Of a DNA stretch of 36,175 nt, positions 17,376 through 24,942 are shown in pieces. A model generated the notes under the pieces. The model had not been told where the DNA came from. It made no database searches and saw only the letters and a program-made list of their open reading frames with translations. Both the position numbers and the translations under genes were made by a program. Source of the stretch: Bacillota bacterium (GTDB lineage Bacteria; Bacillota; Clostridia; Lachnospirales; Lachnospiraceae). Positions within the stretch are counted from its first letter, which is position 1; the number at the start of each line of letters is the position of its first letter. The stretch lies in NCBI GenBank assembly GCA_023413555.1, contig JAEZPG010000113.1, positions 1-36,175 on the forward strand. The letters are read 5' to 3'.

Positions 17376-18020
17376 TCAGTCGTTAGGTAAAAGATAACAC
17401 GGCAAGTATTTTACTAGTTCAGATGGATTTAGAATCTGAAAGTGTTTGTCGTGATAACAGAGAATATTATCTCGAGCACATCGGGCTATGCTACGGTTTA
17501 AACTTCGTATAGGAACATTTGCTTCAAGTGCAAGTTGCTTTTTCGTAAGTTCAGTAATTGTGTTTTTATAATCATGGATTGCAATACAACGTAAAATGCG
17601 ATCTTGAACACGCAAGTGAAGAAGGTCCTCAATAACTACACTATTATGTACCAGCTTTTGTGTAAGTGTATAGATTAATACTTTTGTTGCTTCAAAATCG
17701 GAACTTAACCATTGCAAAAAGTCATTTTTATATAAAATATCAACTGTACAATCAGTAAGTGCTGTTATGGATACCGGTTTATGAATTCCCTCATAGAAGG
17801 GCTCTGCCTCACCAAAAACACTGATAGGTGAATAGATATATAGGGTCACATACCCTCCGTTACTGTTGCTAACAGAGGCTTCTGCAGTACCTTTGATGAG
17901 AAAATATACATTAGAATTATCTAAACCTGATAATATTATTGGAGTTCCTGCGACGAAGACTTTTCTTTTTAGATTACGTTGAACATGTTGTGGCATAAGC
18001 TCATAAAGATTTTTACTCAT
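17376..18020 (-). CDS. Crp/Fnr-family transcriptional regulator
   Basis: A 214-residue protein with a cyclic-nucleotide-binding-like domain (FVAGTPIILSGLDNSNVYFL, GYVTLYIYSPISVFGEAEPF) and a C-terminal Crp-type winged helix (ITELTKKQLALEANVPIRSL). There is no N-terminal Cys cluster for an Fe-S cluster as in FNR. It is divergent from the NIF3-family gene, and a perfect palindrome GGTCAAATGACC lies in the shared 127-bp spacer, so the regulator probably activates that gene. The effector is unknown. Confidence 0.88.
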   Translation of the reverse strand: MSKNLYELMPQHVQRNLKRKVFVAGTPIILSGLDNSNVYFLIKGTAEASVSNSNGGYVTLYIYSPISVFGEAEPFYEGIHKPVSITALTDCTVDILYKNDFLQWLSSDFEATKVLIYTLTQKLVHNSVVIEDLLHLRVQDRILRCIAIHDYKNTITELTKKQLALEANVPIRSLNRSIARCARDNILCYHDKHFQILNPSELVKYLPCYLLPND

Positions 18021-18063
18021 AGTAGCTCTCCTTGTTAAATATAGGATTTTAGTAATAAGAACG

Positions 18064-18104
18064 GGTCAAATGACCTATAGAATGTATTTATGCTAACATA
18101 TAAT
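18064..18104 (+). promoter_or_regulatory. Crp-type operator with class II promoter for the NIF3 gene
   Basis: The perfect dyad GGTCAAATGACC (18064-18075) is centred at 18069.5. A TATAAT at 18099-18104 implies a start near 18111, placing the dyad at about -41.5, the classic position for class II activation by Crp/Fnr proteins. The -35 position holds TATAGA, a poor hexamer, as expected for an activator-dependent promoter. Confidence 0.6.
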
Positions 18105-18147
18105 TAGGATAAGTACAATTACTAGCTAATATAGTAGGAGGGAATTT

Positions 18148-19008
18148 ATGAATTCAAAAATAATATATGATCGGCTATATATTGATTTTCAACTTGATTC
18201 TATGAAGGATGATTGGAGTTTTATGAACTTTGAGAGTAATATGATTCATCATGAGTTTCGAACTAGTTATATGGGACGGGTTTTAGACAATACAGAAGAA
18301 ATTAAAAAAGTATATACTATGACGTTTCCAGATCAGGAATTAATCCATCAGGTTTTCGAGAAAAATGAAAGCAACATCTTGCTTTTCTCTCATCATGCTA
18401 TGGGATATCATCCATTAAAAAATGGTTTTCCATTTTATGATATTGCCACTAATGATATGATAGAGATGAAAAAAAGAAATATATCCCTTTATGTGTTACA
18501 TACACCATTAGATCATTATGGGCAGTATTCAACTTCAGTTAGTCTATCAAAAGCATTAAATATGGAAATTATAGAACCATTTTGTCAATGTGATGCAATA
18601 ATACAAGCAGGTGTAATAGGTAAAACGTTGATAAAAAATATAGAAGAGATTCAAGAATTATTATCTAAAGTGGTAGGGCATGAAACCAAAGCATACTGGT
18701 ATGGTGATAAAGTTTTAAAAGGAGAGAAAGTTGCAATAGCAGCAGGAGGAGGTACGTATCCATTTGTTGCTTCAGAAATTGCTGATTTAGGAATAAACTG
18801 TTATATTACTGGATTTACAAAACCTCTTTTGTATGTCCAATCAACTCTTGATTTTCATCGGATTGCAAAAGAAAATGGAATTAATGTAATCGGAGCAACC
18901 CACTATTCCACTGAGAAATTTGCTTGTATGGCAATGGTCAAATATTTTGAAAAACTTGGTGTAAAGGCAGAATTTATGGAAGGAAGATACTATTTAGAAG
19001 ATTTGTAA
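18148..19008 (+). CDS. NIF3-family (DUF34) dinuclear metal protein
   Basis: A 286-residue protein with the NIF3 pattern of metal ligands: LLFSHHAMGYHP, YVLHTPLDHYGQ and, near the end, GATHYSTEKFACMAM. NIF3/DUF34 proteins hold a two-metal centre and are often annotated as GTP cyclohydrolase I type 2, although their true role is debated. Ribosome binding site GTAGGAGGG is well placed. The likely regulator is the divergent Crp-family protein. A decayed Cys-motif gene follows closely and may once have been in the same operon. Confidence 0.85.
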   Translation: MNSKIIYDRLYIDFQLDSMKDDWSFMNFESNMIHHEFRTSYMGRVLDNTEEIKKVYTMTFPDQELIHQVFEKNESNILLFSHHAMGYHPLKNGFPFYDIATNDMIEMKKRNISLYVLHTPLDHYGQYSTSVSLSKALNMEIIEPFCQCDAIIQAGVIGKTLIKNIEEIQELLSKVVGHETKAYWYGDKVLKGEKVAIAAGGGTYPFVASEIADLGINCYITGFTKPLLYVQSTLDFHRIAKENGINVIGATHYSTEKFACMAMVKYFEKLGVKAEFMEGRYYLEDL

Positions 19009-19030
19009 AAGGAAGTATCCTAGGGGGATT

Positions 19031-19440
19031 ATGAATAAAGGACAATTAATGAATGACAGTAGATACAACATGCAAGTTGATATCACTCAGCAATTTATAA
19101 TGAATCCATCTGGAAGGGAGGATACCTATCTGTTTGATGTTCGGAAAATTCAAGAAAATACAATATTTCATGCAGTAAAAAGACATAGCGATGCCACGAC
19201 AGCCAATGAAATTGTATATGGAGCCGATGAAAAAGCTAAAACGAAAAGGATGCTGATTGGGTAAAATCAACAATGTGTAGATAGATTAGAAACGGATACC
19301 TGGTGTCAATGTACTACAGGATATAGCAAGGTGCTTTTTGAAAGAGTATTCGGTTCCCAAGTAACCGTAGAATTATTTAAAAGTATAAAAATGGGGCAGG
19401 ACAGTTGTCTTATGAAAATAATACCTCAGGGTATCTATAG
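19031..19440 (+). pseudogene. Frameshifted Cys-motif protein (DUF6144-like)
   Basis: The first frame (19031-19264, ATG after AGGGGGATT) encodes an apparently intact N-terminus with HAVKRHSDATTANEIVYGAD. Coding signal then jumps frames: one gives DADWVKSTMCR and another DTWCQCTTGYSKVLFERVFG followed by QVTVELFKSIKMGQDSCLMK. WCxC motifs followed by a GYSKVLFERVFG-like helix are typical of small-ligand-binding proteins annotated as DUF6144 or L-2-amino-thiazoline-4-carboxylate hydrolase-like. At least two frameshifts break it. It follows the NIF3 gene by 22 bp. Confidence 0.6.
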
Positions 19441-19477
19441 CAGATGTGGAGATTCATTTCTCTGCATCTGTTTTTTT
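19441..19477 (+). terminator. Intrinsic terminator ending the NIF3 unit
   Basis: CAGATGTGGAGA pairs with TCTCTGCATCTG over 12 bp with two wobbles around TTCATT, followed by seven T residues. Its position inside a frame that remains open beyond it indicates that this later frame is not coding. Confidence 0.75.
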
Positions 19478-19846
19478 AATGGATGCCTTTCTAATAACAC
19501 ATATTTTGATATACTATGCTTTATTTCTTTCCCTGCTAATTTCATAACTTTACCTCTCTTAATATGACACAAATTTAAAATACATGAGAATGAGTGTACT
19601 CTCAGTTGGAATTAGTTTCTAGATATAGTTAAAACTTATAGTGGGCTAAAGGATATATGAATTATTTATAACGCTCTATTTCTGTTATGATGTCAAGTAA
19701 TAAATCATCAAAGAATCGAGTAGGATTCGTAACACTGTCTTGTGGAACCGAATGTCTATGAGAGCATAATCTTACATTAGTAGGTTTTCTAAAGACAGTA
19801 AGAGATGGGTGCAATGAAATCTATATAAAACTAGGGAGGCATTATT
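19478..19846. other. Spacer before the C-S lyase gene
   Basis: About 370 bp without a supported gene. I see no T-box, S-box or other riboswitch signature that I know. A 22-codon frame starting at 19691 with two Cys codons has no ribosome binding site and is not called. Confidence 0.45.
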
Positions 19847-21040
19847 ATGGCAGAAAGAAATCTTGATTTTGATACAATCATTGATAGAAGAAACACACAT
19901 TCACTAAAATATGATTTTGCAAAAAGGAAAGGGTTACCGGAAGATGTACTATCCTTTTGGATTGCAGATATGGATTTTAAAATATCTTCTTACATACAAG
20001 ATGCTCTTACTCAGCGGGTCAATCATGGAATTTTTGGCTATAGTGAAGTACAAGATGAATATTTTATGGTGATTCATAAGTGGATGAGAAAACAGTATGA
20101 TTGGGAGGTGAAAAGAAGTTGGCTTGTTAAGACACCCGGTGTTGTATTTGCACTGGCTGCAGCAGTGAAAGCTTTTACTAACCCTGGAGATGCTGTAATG
20201 ATCCAACTACCTGTGTACTATCCTTTTAGCGAGGTAATAGAAGACAATGACCGAGTAATCGTAAGTAATACATTATTTTATGGAGAGGATAATCGATATC
20301 ATATTGATTTTAAAGACTTTGAGGAGAAGATTAAGAGAGAGAAGATTAAATTATTTATTCTATGTAATCCACACAATCCGGTGGGGCGTGTTTGGACAAA
20401 AGAAGAATTAGTTCGTTTAGGTGATATCTGCTACAAATATAATGTAATAGTGGTAAGTGATGAGATACATGCAGACTTTGTTTTTAAGGGTAAGCATCAG
20501 GTATTCGCTCATCTTAAAAAGGAATATGAGGATATTACCATAACCTGTACATCCCCAAGCAAAACATTTAATATTGCTAGTCTGCAGATTTCCAATATCT
20601 TTATTACCAATCCAAAGATTAAGAAAGCATTTCGAAAACAAATCAATGCTTCTGGTTACAGTCAATTAAATGTTATGGGACTAATTGCTTGTGAAACAGC
20701 CTACCAGTATGGGGAAGAATGGTATCATGGAGTGTTTGAGTACATCAAGGCGAATATTACATTCGCCAAACAGTATATCGATGATAATCTACCAGGAGTC
20801 ACTATGGTGGAGAACGAAGGTTTATACCTTATATGGCTTGATTTTAGAAATACTGGACTAGGTCCTGAACAGATAGAAGAGCTAATTATTCATAAAGCAA
20901 GATTGTGGTTAGATAGTGGAAAACTATTTGGTGACTGCGGGATGGGATTCCAGAGAATTAATGTGGCTTGCCCTAGAAGTGTTCTTAAGGAAGCGTTAAG
21001 TAGAATAGGGAATGCATTAAATGAAACAAATCTATTATAA
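19847..21040 (+). CDS. patB: PatB/MalY-type cystathionine beta-lyase (C-S lyase)
   Basis: A 397-residue PLP enzyme of the MalY/PatB subgroup. Diagnostic stretches are MAERNLDFDTIIDRRNTHSL, LSFWIADMDFKISSYI, CNPHNPVGRVWTKEEL, VVSDEIHADFVF and the lysine in TSPSKTFNIASLQ. PatB enzymes cleave cystathionine, cysteine and S-alkyl-cysteines to pyruvate, ammonia and a thiol. The start has AGGGAGG upstream. It stands just ahead of a cysteine-regulated promoter and the cysK/nitrogenase-like gene set, so it probably belongs to the same sulfur programme, for example releasing thiol from, or recycling, S-substituted cysteine made by the CysK proteins. No terminator is obvious directly after it. Confidence 0.9.
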   Translation: MAERNLDFDTIIDRRNTHSLKYDFAKRKGLPEDVLSFWIADMDFKISSYIQDALTQRVNHGIFGYSEVQDEYFMVIHKWMRKQYDWEVKRSWLVKTPGVVFALAAAVKAFTNPGDAVMIQLPVYYPFSEVIEDNDRVIVSNTLFYGEDNRYHIDFKDFEEKIKREKIKLFILCNPHNPVGRVWTKEELVRLGDICYKYNVIVVSDEIHADFVFKGKHQVFAHLKKEYEDITITCTSPSKTFNIASLQISNIFITNPKIKKAFRKQINASGYSQLNVMGLIACETAYQYGEEWYHGVFEYIKANITFAKQYIDDNLPGVTMVENEGLYLIWLDFRNTGLGPEQIEELIIHKARLWLDSGKLFGDCGMGFQRINVACPRSVLKEALSRIGNALNETNLL

Positions 21041-21095
21041 GTAGTGATTATAATAAGTCAAAGAAATAATCTATAATAGTAAATTTAAAAAGATA

Positions 21096-21124
21096 TTGAC
21101 AAAAATTAGTTCCATAGGTATAAT
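21096..21124 (+). promoter_or_regulatory. Consensus promoter of the leader-peptide/cysK unit
   Basis: TTGACA (21096-21101), a spacer of exactly 17 bp and TATAAT (21119-21124) are a perfect sigma-70-type consensus, the best promoter in the window. The start would be near 21131, about 60 nt before the leader peptide. A promoter this strong implies that control is exerted downstream, by attenuation. Confidence 0.9.
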
Positions 21125-21190
21125 TTACAGCATAACATAATACATATAAAACATATCAGAATACTAGGAATTAAGAATGGAGGCAATGAA

Positions 21191-21280
21191 ATGATGAATT
21201 ATAACGTAACAAAGCAGAAAATCAGTATGTGTTGTTGTCAGGCTGTAGATAGGAATACAGTTTATTATTCATATTCATAG
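21191..21280 (+). CDS. Leader peptide with three consecutive cysteine codons
   Basis: A 29-codon frame (MMNYNVTKQKISM, CCCQAVDRN, TVYYSYS) has GGAGG at 21179-21183, seven bases before the ATG. Codons 14-16 (21230-21238) are all TGT. It ends 31 nt before an intrinsic terminator and 240 nt before cysK. This is the layout of an attenuator leader: ribosome stalling at Cys codons when charged tRNA-Cys is scarce would change folding of the downstream RNA and let transcription reach cysK. Cys-rich leaders ahead of sulfur genes are known in actinobacteria; I do not recall this one in Clostridia. Whether it is translated is inference from the ribosome binding site. Confidence 0.75.
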   Translation: MMNYNVTKQKISMCCCQAVDRNTVYYSYS

Positions 21281-21311
21281 TGTGCCTAGAAAAGTAAGGA
21301 TGTATTTACAA

Positions 21312-21344
21312 ACAGGTACCATGGGATATGGCATCTGTTTTTTA
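21312..21344 (+). terminator. Attenuator terminator upstream of cysK
   Basis: ACAGGTACCAT (21312-21322) pairs with ATGGCATCTGT (21328-21338) over 11 positions (one G-T wobble, one A-C mismatch) around GGGAT, followed directly by a T run. It lies between a perfect promoter and cysK, so it can only be useful if its formation is conditional. I could not identify the competing antiterminator pairing with certainty. Confidence 0.8.
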
Positions 21345-21386
21345 ATTTAATAGGAAAGTTCATTGAACATCCCTATCAAATTAAAA

Positions 21387-21486
21387 GACTTCCTAAAGAA
21401 CAGGAAGTCAAGGATCGCACTGCGGCAGAGAAGTAGTTGTCGCTTGCGCGACCCACCGCAGGCGGAGAGTTTTGCAAGCAAAACTC
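21387..21486. repeat. Palindrome cluster, REP-like element
   Basis: Four nested or adjacent inverted repeats: GACTTCCT/AGGAAGTC (21387-21394, 21402-21409), CTGCGG/CCGCAG (21420-21425, 21456-21461) enclosing GTCGC/GCGAC (21439-21443, 21448-21452), and GAGTTTTGC/GCAAAACTC (21467-21475, 21478-21486). The stretch 21420-21465 is markedly more GC-rich than its surroundings. It looks like a small repetitive palindromic element inserted between the attenuator and cysK. No second copy is apparent in this window. Confidence 0.6.
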
Positions 21487-21521
21487 ATTTTATGAAATAA
21501 TTATAACAGGAGGAAATGATT

Positions 21522-22460
21522 ATGGGTAAGATTAAAGAAAGTGCATTAGAATTAATAGGAGGAACACCATTATTAAAGTTAAATGGTTATTCGAAGAAGG
21601 CTGGAGTAACTGAGACAACGATCCTTGCTAAACTTGAGTATTTGAATCCAGCAGGTTCTGTGAAGGACAGAATTGCCCTAGCTATGATTGAGGATGCAGA
21701 AAAGAGAGGAATTCTTAAAGAGGGAGCTACCATTATTGAACCAACAAGTGGAAATACAGGAATAGGCCTTGCAGCTGTTGCAGCGGCAAAAGGTTACAAG
21801 GCAATTATTACTTTGTCGGATACCATGAGTGTAGAAAGAAGAAATCTATTGAAAGCCTATGGGGCTGAACTTGTTCTAACAGAAGGGGCAAAGGGAATGA
21901 GGGGAGCCATAGCGAAAGCGGAGGAGTTGGTTAAGGAGATAGAAGGTGCAGTCATATTAGGTCAGTTTGTGAATCCATCCAATCCAGCTGCGCATGAAGC
22001 AACTACAGGTCCTGAGATATGGGAACAGACAGATGGTAATATTGATATCTTCGTGGCAGGTGTTGGTACGGGGGGAACCATCACCGGAGTTGGCCAATAC
22101 TTAAAGAAGAAGAATCCTAATATCAAGATAGTAGCCGTTGAACCAGCTACAAGTCCGGTTCTTTCCACAGGTAAGCCAGGAGCACATATGATTCAAGGAA
22201 TTGGTGCTGGATTTGTTCCAGAAGTACTGGATACCAGTATTTATGATGAGATTATACCAATTGAAAATGAAGATGCCTTCTCGGAAGGTAGAGAGTTTGC
22301 TTCTAGTGAAGGCATTCTTGTAGGAATTTCTTCAGGAGCAGCATTAAAAGCAGCAACTATTCTGGCAAAAAGACCTGAAAATAAAGGAAAGATTATTGTG
22401 ACGTTACTTCCAGATTCAGGAGATCGATATCTATCAACAGCATTATTCAGTAAAAATTAA
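21522..22460 (+). CDS. cysK: Cysteine synthase (O-acetylserine sulfhydrylase), canonical
   Basis: A 312-residue PLP enzyme making cysteine from O-acetylserine and sulfide. The Schiff-base lysine is K48 in NPAGSVKDR, the substrate loop is PTSGNTGIGLAA, the phosphate-binding loop is GVGTGGTITGVG and the ending GISSGAA followed by LLPDSGDRYLST. All match standard CysK and the length is normal. I chose ATG 21522 rather than 21516 because AGGAGG at 21508-21513 is then 8 bases away. It is the first structural gene after the cysteine-codon attenuator and is followed by a YezD-family gene. Confidence 0.95.
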   Translation: MGKIKESALELIGGTPLLKLNGYSKKAGVTETTILAKLEYLNPAGSVKDRIALAMIEDAEKRGILKEGATIIEPTSGNTGIGLAAVAAAKGYKAIITLSDTMSVERRNLLKAYGAELVLTEGAKGMRGAIAKAEELVKEIEGAVILGQFVNPSNPAAHEATTGPEIWEQTDGNIDIFVAGVGTGGTITGVGQYLKKKNPNIKIVAVEPATSPVLSTGKPGAHMIQGIGAGFVPEVLDTSIYDEIIPIENEDAFSEGREFASSEGILVGISSGAALKAATILAKRPENKGKIIVTLLPDSGDRYLSTALFSKN

Positions 22461-22489
22461 GGTAAAATCTGTTTGGAGGTGAATGCATA

Positions 22490-22648
22490 GTGAAACAGTT
22501 GGATCCGAATGGTACTTTGAGTAGCTCATATTTTGGAAAAGTTGAAGATTTAATCCGCGATATCAAATACGGAAGTGTCACTATCATTATACAGGATGGT
22601 AAGATTATCCAAATAGATAAGACTGAAAAATACAGAATAAAAAACTAA
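22490..22648 (+). CDS. YezD-family small protein (DUF2292)
   Basis: A 52-residue protein starting at GTG 22490, with GGAGG at 22475-22479; the ATG just upstream reads into a stop, which decides the start. The sequence SYFGKVEDLIRDIKYGSVTI then IIQDGKIIQIDKTEKYRI is the DUF2292/YezD signature. Such proteins are often found in sulfur-assimilation operons, but their function is unknown. It lies 29 bp after cysK and ends 20 bp before a terminator-like hairpin. Confidence 0.8.
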   Translation: MKQLDPNGTLSSSYFGKVEDLIRDIKYGSVTIIIQDGKIIQIDKTEKYRIKN

Positions 22649-22667
22649 ATTATGTAATATAAACTGA

Positions 22668-22716
22668 CTGGAAAACCAGAGGTAATGTGATTAGCTAACA
22701 AACCTCTGGTTTTTTT
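22668..22716 (+). terminator. Terminator with alternative upstream hairpin, copy 1
   Basis: AAAACCAGAGGT (22672-22683) pairs perfectly with ACCTCTGGTTTT (22702-22713), with a T run to 22716. The 5' arm also contains CCAG that can pair instead with CTGG at 22668-22671 around AAAA, a mutually exclusive small hairpin. A homologous structure occurs at 29150-29194 with compensating base changes. No separate promoter is clear before the next gene, so partial or regulated read-through into the nitrogenase-like operon is likely. Confidence 0.8.
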
Positions 22717-22785
22717 ATGTTATGGCGGATTGGATACAGGAACAGGTAATGTCACAGTCAAATTATAGTAAGAGAGAGGGAGTCT

Positions 22786-23661
22786 ATGAGTAATAATACA
22801 TACAAAAATCTGCAGGATTCTCATCCGTGTTTTGGTGGGCACAAGAATAATGTGGGAAGAATTCATCTGCCAGTCAGCCCAGGTTGCAATATCGCCTGCC
22901 GGTTCTGTGACCGGGTGATCAATGATATAGAAGAAAGACCTGGGGTCACCTCAAAAATAATTACTCCAGAGGAAAGTATGGAAGTGTTGGAAAAGGCACT
23001 CAAGATTTGTCCCCAGATTACGGTAGCAGGGATTGCTGGACCAGGAGATACCCTTGCCACTGACTATGCACTAAATACTTTTCGCTTGGTAAAAGAACGG
23101 TTTCCAACGCTCATTAAATGTATGAGCACCAATGGACTACTTTTATTTGAGAAGGCGGAAGCAATCATTGCTGTAGGAATTGACTCTCTTACTGTGACAG
23201 TGAATGCAGTAGACCCAGAGATAGAAGCAAAGCTCAATAAGTATATCATTTATCATGGAAAACGATTTGATGGAGTGGAAGGTGCCAAGATATTGATTGA
23301 AAATCAACGGAAGGGAATGAAAAAGGTAGCTGAGGCAGGAATAACAGTAAAAGTAAATACTGTATTGGTACCGGAAATTAATGGAGACCATATTGAGACG
23401 ATTGCAAAAACCGTAAGAGAAGCAGGAGCTAGTATTTATAATATTATCCCTCTGATTCCTCAGGCGGAACTAGCAGATAGGAAAGCGCCTGTATGTGCAC
23501 AGATTGAGGAGGCAAGAAGGAAAGCATCCAAGTATATAGATGTGTTCAGACATTGTCAACATTGTAGAGCTGATGCAGTAGGAGTACCGGGAAAATCTGA
23601 ATACGGCGATCAGATCTATCAAAGGAGAGTATCTGTAAAGGAGACTTTTTCTCATGGATAA
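22786..23661 (+). CDS. NifB-like radical SAM protein
   Basis: A 291-residue protein homologous to the radical-SAM part of NifB. HPCF lies at residues 13-16, the SAM-cluster motif CNIACRFC gives C34, C38 and C41, GIAGPGDTLA follows, then MSTNGLL, and near the C-terminus CQHCRADAVG with C257 and C260, matching the NifB CRQCRADAVG motif. NifB inserts carbide and fuses two 4Fe-4S clusters into the 8Fe-9S-C NifB-cofactor. There is no fused NifX domain; instead a separate NifX-like gene follows with an 8-bp overlap. Its presence says the reductase below likely carries a NifB-derived cluster, unlike chlorophyll or F430 reductases. The ATG has AGAGGGAG upstream. Confidence 0.9.
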   Translation: MSNNTYKNLQDSHPCFGGHKNNVGRIHLPVSPGCNIACRFCDRVINDIEERPGVTSKIITPEESMEVLEKALKICPQITVAGIAGPGDTLATDYALNTFRLVKERFPTLIKCMSTNGLLLFEKAEAIIAVGIDSLTVTVNAVDPEIEAKLNKYIIYHGKRFDGVEGAKILIENQRKGMKKVAEAGITVKVNTVLVPEINGDHIETIAKTVREAGASIYNIIPLIPQAELADRKAPVCAQIEEARRKASKYIDVFRHCQHCRADAVGVPGKSEYGDQIYQRRVSVKETFSHG

Positions 23662-24016
23662 TACGGAATATAAATATAAAATAGCAGTAGCGTCTTCAGA
23701 TGGCAAAGTGGTAAATCAGCATTTTGGAAGGGCGGAGGAATTCTTTATTATTGGGGTAGATGAGCAGAATCAGACCTACTACTTAGAAAGAAGAAGAGTG
23801 AATCCCATCTGCGAACAAGGTAACCATGAGGATGGAAGATTGGAAGTTGCTATTAAAACCTTGATAGATTGTAGATATGTGTTGGTGAGTAGAGTGGGAG
23901 AGAGTGCAGCTTCCCGGATGAAACGACTGGGTGTGGTACCTATGGAGCTTCCAGGATTGATAGAAGATTCCATACAGCAATTAATCATATATGAAGAGCT
24001 ACAGCAGTTATTTTGA
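23654..24016 (+). CDS. NifX/NifB-C-type cofactor-binding protein
   Basis: A 120-residue protein of the dinitrogenase iron-molybdenum-cofactor-binding family: KIAVASSDGKVVNQHFGRAE, VNPICEQGNHEDGRLE and YVLVSRVGESAASRMKRLG. These small proteins carry or store NifB-type cofactor between assembly steps, and in full NifB they are fused to the radical-SAM domain. The start overlaps the end of the NifB-like gene by 8 bp, so translation is coupled. It likely accepts the cluster from the preceding protein. Confidence 0.88.
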   Translation: MDNTEYKYKIAVASSDGKVVNQHFGRAEEFFIIGVDEQNQTYYLERRRVNPICEQGNHEDGRLEVAIKTLIDCRYVLVSRVGESAASRMKRLGVVPMELPGLIEDSIQQLIIYEELQQLF

Positions 24017-24077
24017 CAAAGAAATGGAAAGAAGACTTTAGAGGAAAGAAAAAAATTGGTTAAAGGAAGTAATTAAA

Positions 24078-24926
24078 ATGAGTGAATTGAGACAGATAGC
24101 GATATATGGAAAAGGTGGTATTGGAAAGTCCACCACAACTCAGAACCTGACGGCAGGTTTAGTAGAACATAATAAGAAAGTCATGGTGGTCGGATGTGAT
24201 CCTAAGGCAGACTCTACAAGGCTATTGCTTGGTGGACTGGCACAGAAAACAGTTCTGGATACCATAAGAGATGAGGGAGAGGATATCGAGTTGGATCAAA
24301 TCCTTAGAAAAGGTTTTGGTGGAACAAGATGTGTAGAATCTGGTGGCCCAGAACCAGGTGTGGGATGTGCCGGTAGAGGAATTATCACCTCTATAAATAT
24401 GCTTGAAAATCTTGGAGCATATACGGAGGATTTGGATTATGTATTTTACGATGTATTAGGTGACGTGGTCTGTGGTGGTTTTGCAATGCCTATTAGAGAG
24501 GGGAAAGCAAAAGAAATCTATATTGTTGCCAGCGGTGAGATGATGGCATTATATGCAGCCAATAATATTGCTAAAGGAATTAAGAGATATGCAAGGACAG
24601 GGGGCGTAAGACTAGGTGGGATTATCTGCAATAGTCGCAATGTAGACCGAGAATTGGATTTGCTCCGTGCTTTTGCAAAAGAACTGGGCACACAATTACT
24701 GTATTTTGTACCAAGAGACAACATCGTGCAGAGAGCAGAGATTAATAAAAAGACAGTGATTGAGTATAAACCAGATTCCGCCCAAGCACAGGAGTATAGA
24801 AATCTGGCGGATGCCCTAATTCATAATACCAGCTTTGTGATTCCAACACCTATGACACAGGAAAGATTAGAAGAAATCCTATTGGAGTTTGGGTTAATGG
24901 ATTTTGCAGATGATTATAAAATTTAA
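24078..24926 (+). CDS. NifH-like ATP-dependent reductase component
   Basis: A 282-residue iron protein. The P-loop is GKGGIGKSTT at residues 11-20, switch DPKADSTRL follows, and the 4Fe-4S ligands are C97 in GVGCAGRG and C132 in GDVVCGGFAMP, identical in number to Azotobacter NifH. The Arg that is ADP-ribosylated in some NifH (R100) is present. It should form a dimer, bind ATP and pass low-potential electrons to the NifDK-like component. It lies about 60 bp after the NifX-like gene and 16 bp before the second cysteine-synthase gene. Sequence conservation argues for an active reductase; alone it does not define the substrate. Confidence 0.93.
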   Translation: MSELRQIAIYGKGGIGKSTTTQNLTAGLVEHNKKVMVVGCDPKADSTRLLLGGLAQKTVLDTIRDEGEDIELDQILRKGFGGTRCVESGGPEPGVGCAGRGIITSINMLENLGAYTEDLDYVFYDVLGDVVCGGFAMPIREGKAKEIYIVASGEMMALYAANNIAKGIKRYARTGGVRLGGIICNSRNVDRELDLLRAFAKELGTQLLYFVPRDNIVQRAEINKKTVIEYKPDSAQAQEYRNLADALIHNTSFVIPTPMTQERLEEILLEFGLMDFADDYKI

Positions 24927-24942
24927 GGAGAGGGTGCAAAAT

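Noticed and set aside
19331..19567. 78-codon frame with a TTG start
   Set aside because: It contains an intrinsic terminator hairpin and T run; only its first third belongs to the frameshifted Cys-motif gene.
21125..21521. T-box or S-box riboswitch ahead of cysK
   Set aside because: No AGGGTGG-type T-box sequence and no SAM-riboswitch core were found; the short Cys leader frame explains the region better.
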